Source of the DNA: Anas platyrhynchos
Lineage: Eukaryota; Chordata; Aves; Anseriformes; Anatidae
Reading direction: 5' to 3'
Length of the DNA: 64,000 nt
Assembly (NCBI RefSeq): GCF_047663525.1
Contig: NC_092588.1
Coordinates: 140,941,001-141,005,000, forward strand
A program made the translations under genes and the position numbers. Positions 1 through 12,700 of this stretch are shown piece after piece (the first letter of the stretch is position 1; each line of letters begins with the position of its first letter). The notes below the pieces were generated by a model that saw only the letters and a list, made by a program, of their open reading frames with translations, was not told the DNA's origin and made no database searches.

Positions 1-3000
1 GCTGCGATTCAGAATGAATCCACGCAGAGGTAGAATGCAGGGCTGAAATAAATATGTATGATCTTCGGAAGCAGTGCTTCTCAATCTTTCTGAAGTTGAG
101 TGGCACTTGAGAAAATTGGCTGTGCTCTGTACCTCGCTGAGGTCAGCTCTGAACGCACAAGGGGCTGGCACCTTGCTCTTTTGTTAAGTACCTGTGTACT
201 CGCGGGCTTTATGCAGATTGCAGTAAATCTGCTTCTAATGTGGTCGGCTGCACGGCCCCGTTCTGGGTGTCATCCTGGAAGCAGTGTGATAGGCACTGTG
301 TGCTGAGTAGGATTTCCTGTGGGAGAATCCACGTGTGCTTGGGTGTAGTGCAGGAATAGTAGGTTGAGCCTTTGGAGGAGTGCTGGATGTGTTACACCTG
401 TGAGACACAAGGATGCAATTCATGAACAGCGCCTCTGTCCCATGCATCCTGGGAGTACTGCAATTTCTGTGCATTCCCTATACAGAAAAAACTGCTTGTT
501 TGCTTGTTTTCTGGATAAGGTATGTGTGTACATACTGTGCAATGCTGTAAGTACGATAGCTTGTGGATGTACCTTACTGTGTGCATGTATGGTGAGTCTC
601 TCCCTCACTTTGCATGGGTGTACGTACATTGTGTCATTGATACACATGCTCCAAATGTGATACTTTCCTGAAAAGCTGTGGTTTGTGTGCTGTATAGCTG
701 ATCCTTACATGCAATCGCGTACGGGATTTCTTCCTATAAAGCAGCCTGGGTAGAACTACAGAACTACTGGAGCTGGAAATCTGGATAAAATATTGGGGGA
801 GAAGAAAAGACAGTATCTATTAACAGGAAATCCTAGAAATGCTGTGGCCTTACCCAAGTTTGAAAAAAAAAAAAAGAAAAAAGAAAAAGTACATTTTCAG
901 CTCTTCTTATCTGGTCAAGCAGGGAATGAAGGGGAGGACACCCAGATATGCAGCAATCCAACTATGAGTGCTCTGAGGAACACAGTGCAGGACATCTGAA
1001 AACCTGGATTCACTTCTGACCAGATCCTGAAGTGCTTGCATTAAAGTTACAGGTGCTCCAGGAGGATTAGTTAGCCAACACCAAACTGGCCCTATACCTT
1101 TACACTGCACCCCAGCTAATAACCCTACACAATGTCAGTCCCTGGATTGCTGCCTTTTGCATGTTTTTCCATACTGGGGACTGCCACTTGCCTGACAGCC
1201 TTCCTTATACACGTCTTCGAGCCCTGCCTGCAGCTGCCACCACCTTGGAGCCAAGGTTCAGAGATCAACCCAAGAAACCCTGCTGATCTCTACTGATTCA
1301 TTCCAGGTCTGCGCAGGAGTATCTGCATCCCCCCTCTCTGCAAGCGTGGTTTGGAGATACTTACCCTAAGATCAGTTCACAGTAAGATCTGCATTATGTT
1401 GCCATGTAATGCGATTATATGGCAGGGCTTGCCATGTACTCTGCTTTGTATCTCCTTTGCAGAAGTGAGTGACCACCAGCATCCCTGAGGTGTTTTTGTT
1501 TTATCAATGCCTTGACGGTCTTTGAGAGTGTAGCTCTTTCTTGCCTATGCTATACTTTTATGCTTGTGTTTACTTTGTAATTGTAAAATTTACCAAAAGA
1601 TTAATTAGATTTTTGGTAAGAAGCTGTTCCAGTAAAAGATTTTTCACATCCAGATTTCTCCTCTTAACGTGTTGCCAGGAAGTCAGCAAAGCTTATAAAG
1701 ACTGCGTGCTCTTCTGTGCTTCAAGAGCTCAGATATGCTTGGATAGAGGTGGGGGAGTTTGTTAAGTTTTTGATATAGGAAAAATGTACTAAAGAGGTGG
1801 TATGAAAAAAGCAGTTGCAAGGGAAATTCAAATTGCCATCTGTGCATTTCCTTTGCTAACAATATTGCCAACTTTTGTTTAACAAACAGATGAGCCCAAT
1901 GTAAAATTACGAAGAGCAGACAGTAAATTCGACATATGCCTCAAATCATTTGATCAAATTTTATATACAAACCCAGAAGGAAGACAATTCAATTTTTATA
2001 GCATGCTGGTTTATAGTAACGTTGGAAAGAATACCCCTGAAATGAACGTAAGATGATATAGAGGTAAGATGATGCAGGCAAAGAAATAAGTGCCTGTTCT
2101 TGAGCAGAAAGCAAAGCCTTGGCAAGAAGGTTAACAAGAGTCTGAAGTTATGGAATATCTTACAGTGTTTGAAGAAAGTAAACTCTATTTGTACCAGCAG
2201 TCTCTTTTGCCTGTGGCAAGGAATCCAAGGAATACATAATGAGGTGGTAACAGGAGCGTGTGCCTGTTCAGCACGGCAGATTCACATTTGTCAGAGCATG
2301 GTAGTTTCCCCTCAGCCAGATCCAGGTTCTCTCTTCAGGGTCTGCATCAGTTGTAGTCAAGAATTTACTGTCATTATAAGCCACGTCACCAGCTGCTTTT
2401 GAATATATTATTTATCTTGGGTATTAAATATGAGGTTGATTTTCTTTTTTTAAAAAAAGGCACTCTTCAGGTGACTGCCAGAAGCAGAACAGCAGTGCTA
2501 AGATGAGGTGCTTATAGGCCAGTTCCCTCTGCTGGGACTGAGCCGTAGCCACACGTGACTATTAGTTCTGCAGCACGTCACATTTAAGCCCTCCAAACGC
2601 ATCTTCCAGTAGTGCAGCTGCCTGCACCTTCTGCTGCCTCCTTCCTAAAGGTACCGCCTCCTCACTACTGCTGCTTCAGCCTGCCTGTTCTCCTACCTAG
2701 CTCTACGAAGGGGTCCTTACAAAAACCCCAGCGCTCTTCCCCATTTTATTTGCTGCTTAAAACGTGGCTGCAACAGCAGCCTTCAGCCACGGGCTGCAGT
2801 GGTCATCTGGGGGCAGAGGGAATATTTAAGCTGGGTCTCCTGGTGATGTGGAGCCACAGTCATAGCCAGCCCTGAGCTTGGTGCTGATGTGTCTGCTGTA
2901 CTCCCGTCTAAATCAGCTTGTACAAAGCCAGCTCGGTAATTTCTACATTGCACTGAACCGCACCACGTAGACCTACTCAGTAAGAGTGGCAGAAGCTTGC

Positions 3001-3512
3001 TGTGCTGTGTTTATGCCACCCACATATCCTAGCATGGAAATTTAAGGAGACAGCAAAAAGAGCAGCAACGTGATACTCTGTGCACTAAAATCCTCATTAG
3101 AAAATGTGCTAGAATTATTATAAGGAAGGCTGATAAGACTCTGAAGAAGCATTTGGCTGGAACTAAAGATAGAGAATTTCAGCATCTTTGAAAAGATGCA
3201 CAACATTCAAAACCTCAGAAAGAATCCATGGGTGTGTGACTTGGTTTGCCTGCCTAGGTTGTGCCTCTTGAGCTTCACACTGTGGGTCAGATCTAGGGAA
3301 GGCATCAGAAGGAGGGCTTTCACAATGCAGTTTTTAGTTTCAATTTCAGATTGTAATTTGGATATAAACATCACTCTTTCAATTTATTGCAGGTAAGCAA
3401 AAATTTAAGTTCTTCTTGAAACGTAGGGCTAATTTAGTTGGTACACGTAACACACTAAGAGGAAAAAATGGTCCTAAAATAACCAAGATTTTTTTCTTCT
3501 TTATTTTACTAG
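1..3512 (+). other. ARMC3: ARMC3 intron, no exon recognised
   Basis: The first recognised ARMC3 exon (3513) begins with the last base of a split codon, so the gene extends upstream and this stretch is read as intron. I found no armadillo-like coding block here. A short segment at about 3341-3384, flanked by AG and GT, has acceptor-like and donor-like ends but no family similarity. An A-rich run lies near 864-888. Confidence 0.6.
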
Positions 3513-3762
3513 CACAGTTGCTGAGGCTGAAGGAATTGAGCCACTAGTAAAAACCCTGAATGCTCAGAGGGATGGAGCTGTTGCTAATGCTGCTGCAGTG
3601 CTGACAAACATGGCCATGCAAGAACCCTTACGCCTAAGCATTCAGAGCCACGGGGCCATGAGTGCGCTCGCGGAGCCGCTGCGCTCAACCAACAGCCAAG
3701 TGCAAAGCAGAGCTGTGCTCCTTGTGGCTGCCTTGGGTTGTGATGCTGATGCCAGAGCTGAG
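3513..3762 (+). CDS. ARMC3: ARMC3 exon (armadillo repeats)
   Basis: First ARMC3 exon in the window. The acceptor ends TACTAG and the donor is GAG|GTAAAA. It reads EGIEPLVKTL, then DGAVANAAAVLTNMA, then AVLLVAALGCDADARAE: the helical, alanine- and leucine-rich pattern of ARM repeats. The first base completes a codon begun upstream and the exon ends in phase 0. An alternative acceptor five bases downstream (CACAG) would change the frame. Confidence 0.9.
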
Positions 3763-6700
3763 GTAAAAGCCCTCTTCAAGGCCTCGGTTGTTTATAACAG
3801 TTTTGAATCCTGAGGTTTGTGTCACACTTACCAAGCTTGCACAAATTCATGCTATACAGATTCCAGTGAAGCTTCAGCTGTAGCTATATCTTAATCTATG
3901 TTTACGGGCCTTAAACATGAAGGTTTCTTTCTGCAACTCTTTCAGCTGCAACTGAAGGCTGTATTTTGAAGATGAGAAGTTCTCTTTACTCTCCCTCAGT
4001 GTTTTATTGCTGTCTGCTTTTAAGGCCCAAATGGCAATGCCTGACTTTGATTTATGAGATACTGGATGCGAGTGGAGTAAATGTAATACAAACAAAATTC
4101 AAAATATAATTAATCCCTTGATCAGTAGCATCCAGCAAGTTGAACTTTTCACTGTTTATCAATGGTCATATTATTTTCTTTTCATAAATAAGGATGGTGC
4201 TGTGTGCATTCATAGATCATAAGCTAGAGATTTCTCAAGGGTCAAAGCTGTTAATTAGGACATGAATAAGGGGCATAGATAATCAATCTACCTCTTTCAC
4301 TGTTCTTAAAATGTTTTTCTCTTCAGAAATCCAAATGAGCAATATTTCCTCCAGCATGTATAGGAAAGATACTGTGGCACACAAGAGAATAGGATGTTAA
4401 TAAGATTGTCATGCATACAGTACAATACAAATTCAAATATTTTGTGATGTAAATTAGTTGCTAGGAGGCAGCAGAATGCAGAAAAGAGCTGGATAACTCT
4501 CCATGGCAGTCTTGGGTTGCATGGTCTTTTCAGTTTCTGCACCGCAACCTAATAACTGAAAAGCAAGCCAGAGCCAGAAGAGATGTGGGTCTTGAACCAC
4601 TCCGAAGCTCTCTTCAGCTCCAGCCTGCACAAGGTTCACAGGAGCAGAGAATTCCTATAAATGTCTTTCTGCCAGCCCAGCCATGCTTGTCTACAAGGCT
4701 TGAGTGCTTTGGATGGAGAATTTGATAGGCTGTTCTTGCTGGGATGGAATAAATGAGTTGTGTCAGCAGCGATGTCTTTGTGTTTTTTGTAGTTAAGAAA
4801 TGCAGGTGGACTGGGACCACTTGTTGAGCTGCTGCATTCCAAAAACAAAGAAGTCAGAAGAAATGCCTGTTGGGCTGTTATGGTCTGTGCAAGTGATGAA
4901 CTCACCGCTGTCGAACTGTGCAGGCTGGGGTGAGTAGAAATAGTATCAAGGGGCAGAGGGAAGATTTTAATGAGAGAACTCTGTTAAGTTGGTCTTTATG
5001 CAGTTATAGCAGAACGACAAAGATAAGCTATGCTTTTTGGCAAGCAGAAACTACTTTTGTACTACCAATGTTACAGCTGAAATGGCACTGATTTAAAGTA
5101 ACAGAAATCTTAAGAAAAAATGCAAGTCTGAAGAAAGAACTGTCTAGAGTTATAAAAGTGTTTATTGTTCCTGTGACTGAGTTAGGCTTTATATCAAAGA
5201 TGTGCTTATATCCATTAAAATTAGGGACTGCGAGTGCCTCATATATATGAAATTGAAATTAAGGTTTCAGGCTAAGTTCAATGCACAGCAAATTGTTTGT
5301 CGGGTTAGCTGCTGGCTTGCTGAACTGCCATGTAAAAGAGAATCAGTTCTATTCCTTCTTAGAAACTCCAAGATCCATATATTAATATCTGAATTAGAAA
5401 AGCTGTTTTAGCTGTAAGAATTATGTCACAGGTCTGTTATACGGGGTGACTCTTTTATTGTTAGAGTAAAATATATGTAATTGCCCTGCTCCCTCTGCTG
5501 GACACTCCTCTGGTTACTGCACAGCTCCTTGCAACCCGTCTGTCAGGGAATTCTGCATTCACCTTAAAAATGTAGGTCCGCCCTCAAAGGGGATGCTATC
5601 TGTGTGCTCCCTGGAACTGAGTCAGGTGCACTGAAATTTTTTTGCTCGCTCAGTGCAATTGTAAATATCAATTATAAAGGGGTTTTGTAACATCCTGAGG
5701 TAACCTGTTTGGGTGCTGAAGTATCCTTGCAATTAGAAGGGTTTTTCAAATTCTGAATGTCCCTTGTGGTAATTCCATCCAATTGCATCTTGTCCTAATT
5801 TCAGTAGGATTGAATAACCACCTTTTTATAGCAGTTTGTTTGCTTTTTTAACTTACTGAATTTTCTCATGTTCCCTGGCCCTTTCTCAATTTCCTTTTCA
5901 TGACAAAGTAAAAACATTGAAGATTGTTTTGAAATCTGGTATCATTTTGTCACACACCTCTGAATTTCCCTCATTTATTTATGCCATGTTGAAGTGCTGT
6001 CTCCCAGCCTGGATGAGGTACTTCAGCTGAGGTCATACCACCATCAAATAAAACTCAGTAATTATTTTCCCTATCTTGCATAGAGCACTGTTCTTATTTA
6101 ATCCTTTCTTTGTGACAGTATCAGAGTAGGACTCTAATTTATGTGTCCTTCCAGTTTGACAGCATATTATTGATAATAATACATTAAGCATAGTTTTTCA
6201 ACCAGTCAGGCACTACTTCATGTTATTTTCATGTAGATCATATTTCCCTGACTTGCTCATGAGTATTCAAATAGGAATATTTGAAAAGACTTATTAAAGT
6301 CAAAACATAGCTCAAAGTCAAGACATATCTTGCATCTACGTCTTGCACCTATACATTAAGTCAGTTACCCCATCACAGAAAGGATTAGATTGGCTTTACA
6401 TGATTTGTTCTTGACAAATACATAATGGCTATTTCTTAACACCTTATCTCTTGCTTGCTTGCAAACTGATTATTTAATAATTTGATACGGTGTCCTCTGG
6501 AGACTGAAATTTGGCTGAATGATCTCCATCATTTCCTTGGTTTTCCTTTTTAAATCTAGGTAGTGTCTTTGCCTCTTTGCCCTTCTCCACTCTTCTGGCT
6601 CCCAGCCTGTCCTCCCTAAATTTTCAAAGATAATTATAAAGAGCTCAGAGCTTGCTTTTGCTGTTTCATAGTGTACTATGGGGAAAGTCTTCTGCGTTAC

Positions 6701-9700
6701 AAACTTTGTCTTCTCCGGCTTACTCTAGACATGCTAAGCCTACTGTTTTTACCTCCTTGTTAATATTGCTGCTAGGCATCTGCTTGCAACCATTATATCA
6801 AAACTGAAGCAAAAAAGGCAGCAGACACTTCAGTCTTTTCTGTGCCATCTGTTATGAGTTTTCTTCCCACATTGAGTAATAGGCCTACATTTTCCTCTCT
6901 GACTCGTAGCATATGAACCATTTATTTTTGTTTCAGGTCCCTGAATAGTTGTATCTCAATTTGCCTGCGGGTTTTTTGGTTTTGCACCTTACTTTTTCTT
7001 CCCTGTTGGAAGCGTCCGGGTTTCCATTTCTGCATGAGTCCTTTTTTGGTTTTCAGATTGTCGCAGAATATTTGGTGCTTCTGTGTTTGTCCCTTTTTGT
7101 CTTCTCTTTCCTCCAGATGAGACTAATGTGCAAATGTGCCTCTAATGTCATGTCTTAGACATTGCTGTACTCATTAGACTTTTCTTTACCCTTTTTCCAC
7201 TTGAAATTTCTTCCCTGCATTAGCTTACTTGCTGATTGCCTGATCTTGTTGAAATTTCTTTTATGACAAATAGCCTGATGGTTGTTCCACAGTTTTCTCC
7301 CAGTGCTTTCTTCTAAAACAGACGGTTGTCACTTGCCTTGTCTGCAAAACTTATCTCTGGATTTCTTCTGACATACCTTCAGAAGTCTACCCTGTAAAAC
7401 ATCCACAGCTGAGGCTGCCTGTGTAGTTCAGAGAGAGAAACAGGCAGTATAAATGTGGAGTTCATTTTGTATTAAATTTATTCCTTTGGATGTGAAGAAT
7501 GTCTGCATGTGCATATATGCACATGCATGTGTTTGAGTAAGTGTGCACTTACATACTCAAACGTATCTCCCTCTTTCTTCCATTGTTTTTTCCTAAATAT
7601 TTCCAAAACTGCACTATGTTATTTTCTCCTGATTAAGCTTCCTCCTTACTCCTTCTTAGTGAGCTTTTCCTGAGTTTCTCAGGTCAGAAGCTGTCAGTCT
7701 GTGGGTTTCAGCACCAAGGAATGAATCCCTGTCCTCCAGCATCCCCCTGTGATTATTTGTTTCTATTTCCATGCTGCAAAAGCACTGCCAGCCTGGTTGT
7801 GCTGATATAACTGCTTGTGCTCGTGTGCTAAACTGAGTTCAGCACATCTCTGCCTAATTCCCCTTCCCCAAGCACAGGAACAGCCCTAAACCAGTATTCA
7901 CTCCTTGCATAATACTGAACTGGAATCTGCCAATGTATTGTACGGTCAGTTCTGAATATTATTCCTTTTACTCTGACATTTCTCTTTTTTTTTCCAGTTC
8001 TCTGTGGTACCCAGCATCTTTCTGATAAAACGTTGTGGTATCCTGTCAGCTTTTCTTTATGTAACTGTTTAACTGCCAAAAGGAATTCCTTTTACTTTTG
8101 GCACCACAAGGCATTTTTCTCCTCTAGAGAAAGAATTCAGTGTAGCACAGCCAGCTCCTTGCTGGCCCAGAGGACACCAGGCTACCAGCTGGAAATGAAT
8201 CTGTACCTTAGCCTTTGTAACGCTAACTCTGAACTGTGTAATAGCAATTAATGGTTACTTAATGATGAGCTATTGTATTTTGTTTAACAGTGCTTTAGAC
8301 ATCCTAGAAGAAATTAATCTGTCAACAGGGCGCAAAAATAACTTCAGTGAAGCTGCTTTGGAAAAACTACTTGATAACAATCTTTCCCAAAAGTACAGCC
8401 AGATGGGTTATTTATCATCAAGTAATATCATTACTGATGGATTCTATGATTATGGTCAGGTAAGCTACTTTAAATTACTCTACTTAGAAAGAGTAAAATT
8501 GTCCTCTCAGTTTAGCAAAAGTAAGAGGTCTGTAGCAAAAGCTAGAGTCTGACTACCTAAAATACCTTGGTGTGTTTTCTTGTCCTGCAGTTTTCCAGCT
8601 TTTATACTAATTTCTTTTGATTATCTTTCCTCATGGGTAAAATCTCATCATCTTCATACTATTTTCCAGTTGCAGTCTTCTTCCCAATCCTGTGTAAGCA
8701 GTGTTGCTCCTAGTTCCTTTCCAGAGCCTTTCTCAGACCTCAGTTCTTCTGGTCTCTTTCACTGCAGTATACTTAATACTAACCTGACACTGAATGACCC
8801 TGTAGACTTCTAGTTTATTTATTTTTACATAAAGAAGGGTTCGTATTTTCACCTTGGTCATGACCCTTTCTTTCACGAAGCACTGTTTATATATAAAGAC
8901 TGACCCCACTCTGTATCCCCAATTACTGCTCTGTTCAGTTTAAATCAAAGAAATGCTTTTCAAAATGCCCAGATGAATTAGAAATACTATTCTTACTGAA
9001 AATCAGTGAAAGGCATGCTTCCAAAGCATTTGGTTGCTTTTGAAAATTTCATCGTAAATTGTAAAATCTTCAGAGGCAGGAACATTTCCTTATCCTAGAT
9101 TTTACAATGACATAATGACAATAATTACAAGTTATATTACAAGTTAGAAATGGAGTAAATGTGAAAATGGAAGAAACTGATTTCATATATTTTGAACAGG
9201 TTTTATAAGTTCTCATGTAAGTCTTCTGTTAAAGATTGACTCTTTATATACCTTTTTAAGATATTTTTTGTCTTCATCTTTAACTGAGCAGAACGCCTTA
9301 CCTTTTATTTTAATTTTCTTGCAGATAAAACCTGGAATTAAACTTTTATCTTTGGAGGAACTGAGTATGCAAGAACTTACTGACCGTAGGGCCACAATCT
9401 TCATTAATGCTAAACCACAAGAAGAGTAAGTCATGTTTGATCTACCAACGTTTATTGCAATAACTCATTTTTCTATCATTTCCACTGCTTCCAATATGAA
9501 ACTACTATATAGTTGGTATTGTGAGAGATCTGTTTTAATCCTAGCACTGTGCTACATGTCCTAAAAGGCAAAAGATTTGTATTTTATAAAATAGGTTTTT
9601 GGAAAATAACTTTTTTTCCCGCTAGATAGAAAAGATTCATTCACTTGAGTCAGTCTACTTTTCGTTAGAAAACTTAGCCATGAAGACTCATTCATTTAAC

Positions 9701-12700
9701 ACCCTTTGATTTCTGATGATGGGACACCAGTTATTTTATTAGTTATAACAAAGCTTGTCATCTGCTGTAATAATAATGTTGTTGAAGCTGAATGTCAACA
9801 AGCAACAATGAAATCTGTGATTTAATGGTCTTCTTGTACAGACAAATGCATGGAATTTTAAGCATAATGTCCCAAGAGGCTGTCCAAAGCTTTCAGGCTT
9901 GATAGAGAACCTATGTCTATTTCTTCTATGTTTAAGTTGAAGCCAACCTAACAAATCTTCTTAGATTTGAATGCAGGAAGTTGGTATTGAGCTTGTTTAA
10001 CTGGGACTCGTTTCCTATAAACAGTCTCAGAGATCAAAGAATGCTCTACCAGTATTTTGCAAGTCCAAAATCATCTTCTCTGTCAACACATCACATATTT
10101 GGTTTACAGTGTCATTAGCTTTCCTTTTAAGCTTGTATATGACACCATAAAGATGTCTGAGAATATCTATGACAAGTTAACCTTCCATGCTCTTTGTCAA
10201 TCCCTAAGCTTGTCTTTAACTATCAGGTTTTCTTTTCTTTGACTCGATACAGCTTATTGCCTTTGCACCTTGGCAGCAATCTTACTCTACAGTTACTTTT
10301 GTGTCCATCATTGGTATCCCATATTTCATTTCTGATCCCTGAATCAATACCAGGTTTATTAGTTGCTATGTTATTCCTTCCAGTTATATATTGCTTATGA
10401 ATATATTTACTGTCCTTTAAAATCAAAGCTCTATTTTCATAGCTTAACGTACTATACAATCTCTACAAATAATAATGCAAAAACATCTTGCTCCATTTCA
10501 GTGTCCTTGCAGTAGAGGAAAAGCCACAAAATTCATCTTATGAACAGACTACCTTGTCACCTGTTTCAAGAAAAAGCAGTAGAGAAAAATCAAGGTATGG
10601 TCTTAAGATTTACTAGTTGTCAATGTTCTATTATTGTGCTACCATTGGAAATAGAATTCTGGTTGAAAATAGTGATGAAGAGTTTCCTAACAGAGTACAA
10701 TAGCTCAAATACAATGTTAAATATGTTTTTAGAGTCTTTCTTTCACATCCTAATTGCACTAATCTTCCTTTGTCTATCTTAGTAGTTATTTGTCCTCCCC
10801 ATACTGTATTAGAACATCTCCCATTTATTTGGCTGTTTTTTCCTTTCAGTATCCTTAGGAGACAGTGAAATGCAATTATGTTACAGCTTGACAGCCAAGA
10901 CACAGGGAAATGAGGGTAGTTCTTTCTCAATTTAGAACATACACCTACAAAAAGTTCCTATACTGCCTACATCCATCCTTATTTCTAGATAAAAAGTCTT
11001 CCAGTGAAATTCCTGACTAAAAGCAGAAAAGGATGTGTTCAATACTGTCCCAGTTTTGACAGCAATGAGGCTAAAAATGCCTCATACTTGCAAGGCTCCC
11101 TCCAATCCGTACAATTCAGTAGGTACAGCCCTAGCAGGCTTTTTTGTGGGACTGATCTGATGGGCATGTCTGCTGGTACCAAATAGGTCTGAATCTCTAA
11201 TGTTGTGGTAAACTTCATTTCCTTTCTGTACAGAAAGAGGATTTAAGCCTACCCCTCCCACCTGCACATTGATCATAGGGTGCTTGGGGTTTAGCAGTCT
11301 TACTCTGTTTCATTGTAGCTTCACTAGCTTCACTAATGATGAAGCTTAATGAACAGCGCTTTCTGCTTCAGCTGTTAGGACATTTATCTGACAGAGCCGA
11401 GACTGAAGTTCTAGTCCCAGTCATAATGACTTTTAATATAAAATATTTAACCCTGAGCTTGTTCCTGTGGAAAAGAAAACTGGACCATGGTCTTCCAGCT
11501 CAACCGGTGAACTCCATGTAAAACAGCAGCACAGTCATCACCACAAGGGTGCCTTTTAGAGAAGGCAGGAGAACACACCTAGTTCCAGAGGATTGTTCAG
11601 AAGAGCAAAACCAGTCCAAATACAGCCTCCTTGCAAACAAAGGGATGGTATCTAATCCTTGAGAGTAATGTGATGCAGCCTAAAACTCTACTCAGCTTTC
11701 CTGTTAGCTCACTTAGGCAGCCAACCGTGCATCATGCTGGTTTCTGTGGGACCCAGTCCTGACTTCCAAATTCTCCTTGTTTTGTGGTACAGGGGTTCTT
11801 GGCTCTATCTCAGGGCTGTGAATTCTAGTGAGTGATGACATTACAAAATGCTAATAAAATGCATAACAAAATGCAGGGTTTGAGTAAAGAGTGTCTGTCA
11901 TAGGAACTGAGGTACTGCGTTTGCAATTTTTGGCTTGAAGCTCATCCATGAACTATGATATGCTACTGTCTATACAGACCCTTAATTAATAGAATTGTTG
12001 ATTTCTTACACTGTTTATATATTTCTGTGTATGTATGTATCTGTGTGTGTGTGAGAGGTGAAATTTGCGGTAAGAAAGACGAGAGAAAATGGGAACTGAC
12101 CTTGCTTTGTGTTCTCAATAGCTTACTGGTATCTCCAGTAGAGGAAAAGCAGGAGCCACCTGGAAGGAGATCTTCGTTCAGCAAAAGTAGCAGTAGAGAA
12201 AAAGGCTCAAGGTATTACATTCTGAATTGTGTGTGTATAGGTTCATTCAGAACTGCAGTACAAATTTTTGACAGGTAATAGCTACTGAAGGTGAAGAGTT
12301 GAGGTTCTGACTTTGAACCAGGATCCAAATTGTGAGATTAATCTAGCCAAAAGTTATTGAGCTACAGGACAGCATTTACATTTGGCTGGTTATTTGTGCT
12401 GCGAGCACTTCTGGAATTCAGTTTAAACAATTTCATATTAAATACCTGAAATGAATCACATTGTGGAAGGTTCCTATTTCGGGATGCAAAAGAATAAATT
12501 CTGCATCGTGAGTGTCCAACTGGGCCTATTCTAACTTCTGCTCATTTGGAAGGTCCTCCTGATGCTCAGCATGTTTTGGCCATGACACACTAAGCATATG
12601 CCAGTTTACTTAAATACAGCAGGAGAGATGGGGAGAGATCAAGCCAATGATATTTGCTGTGCACTTGTGGGGGATTTCTTCATTTCAGAAGAAGCTCTGG

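Noticed and set aside
3341..3390. Short segment bounded by TTTCAG and CAG|GTAAGC that could be an extra ARMC3 exon
   Set aside because: The translation has no armadillo character and the following exon's phase could not be shown to fit.
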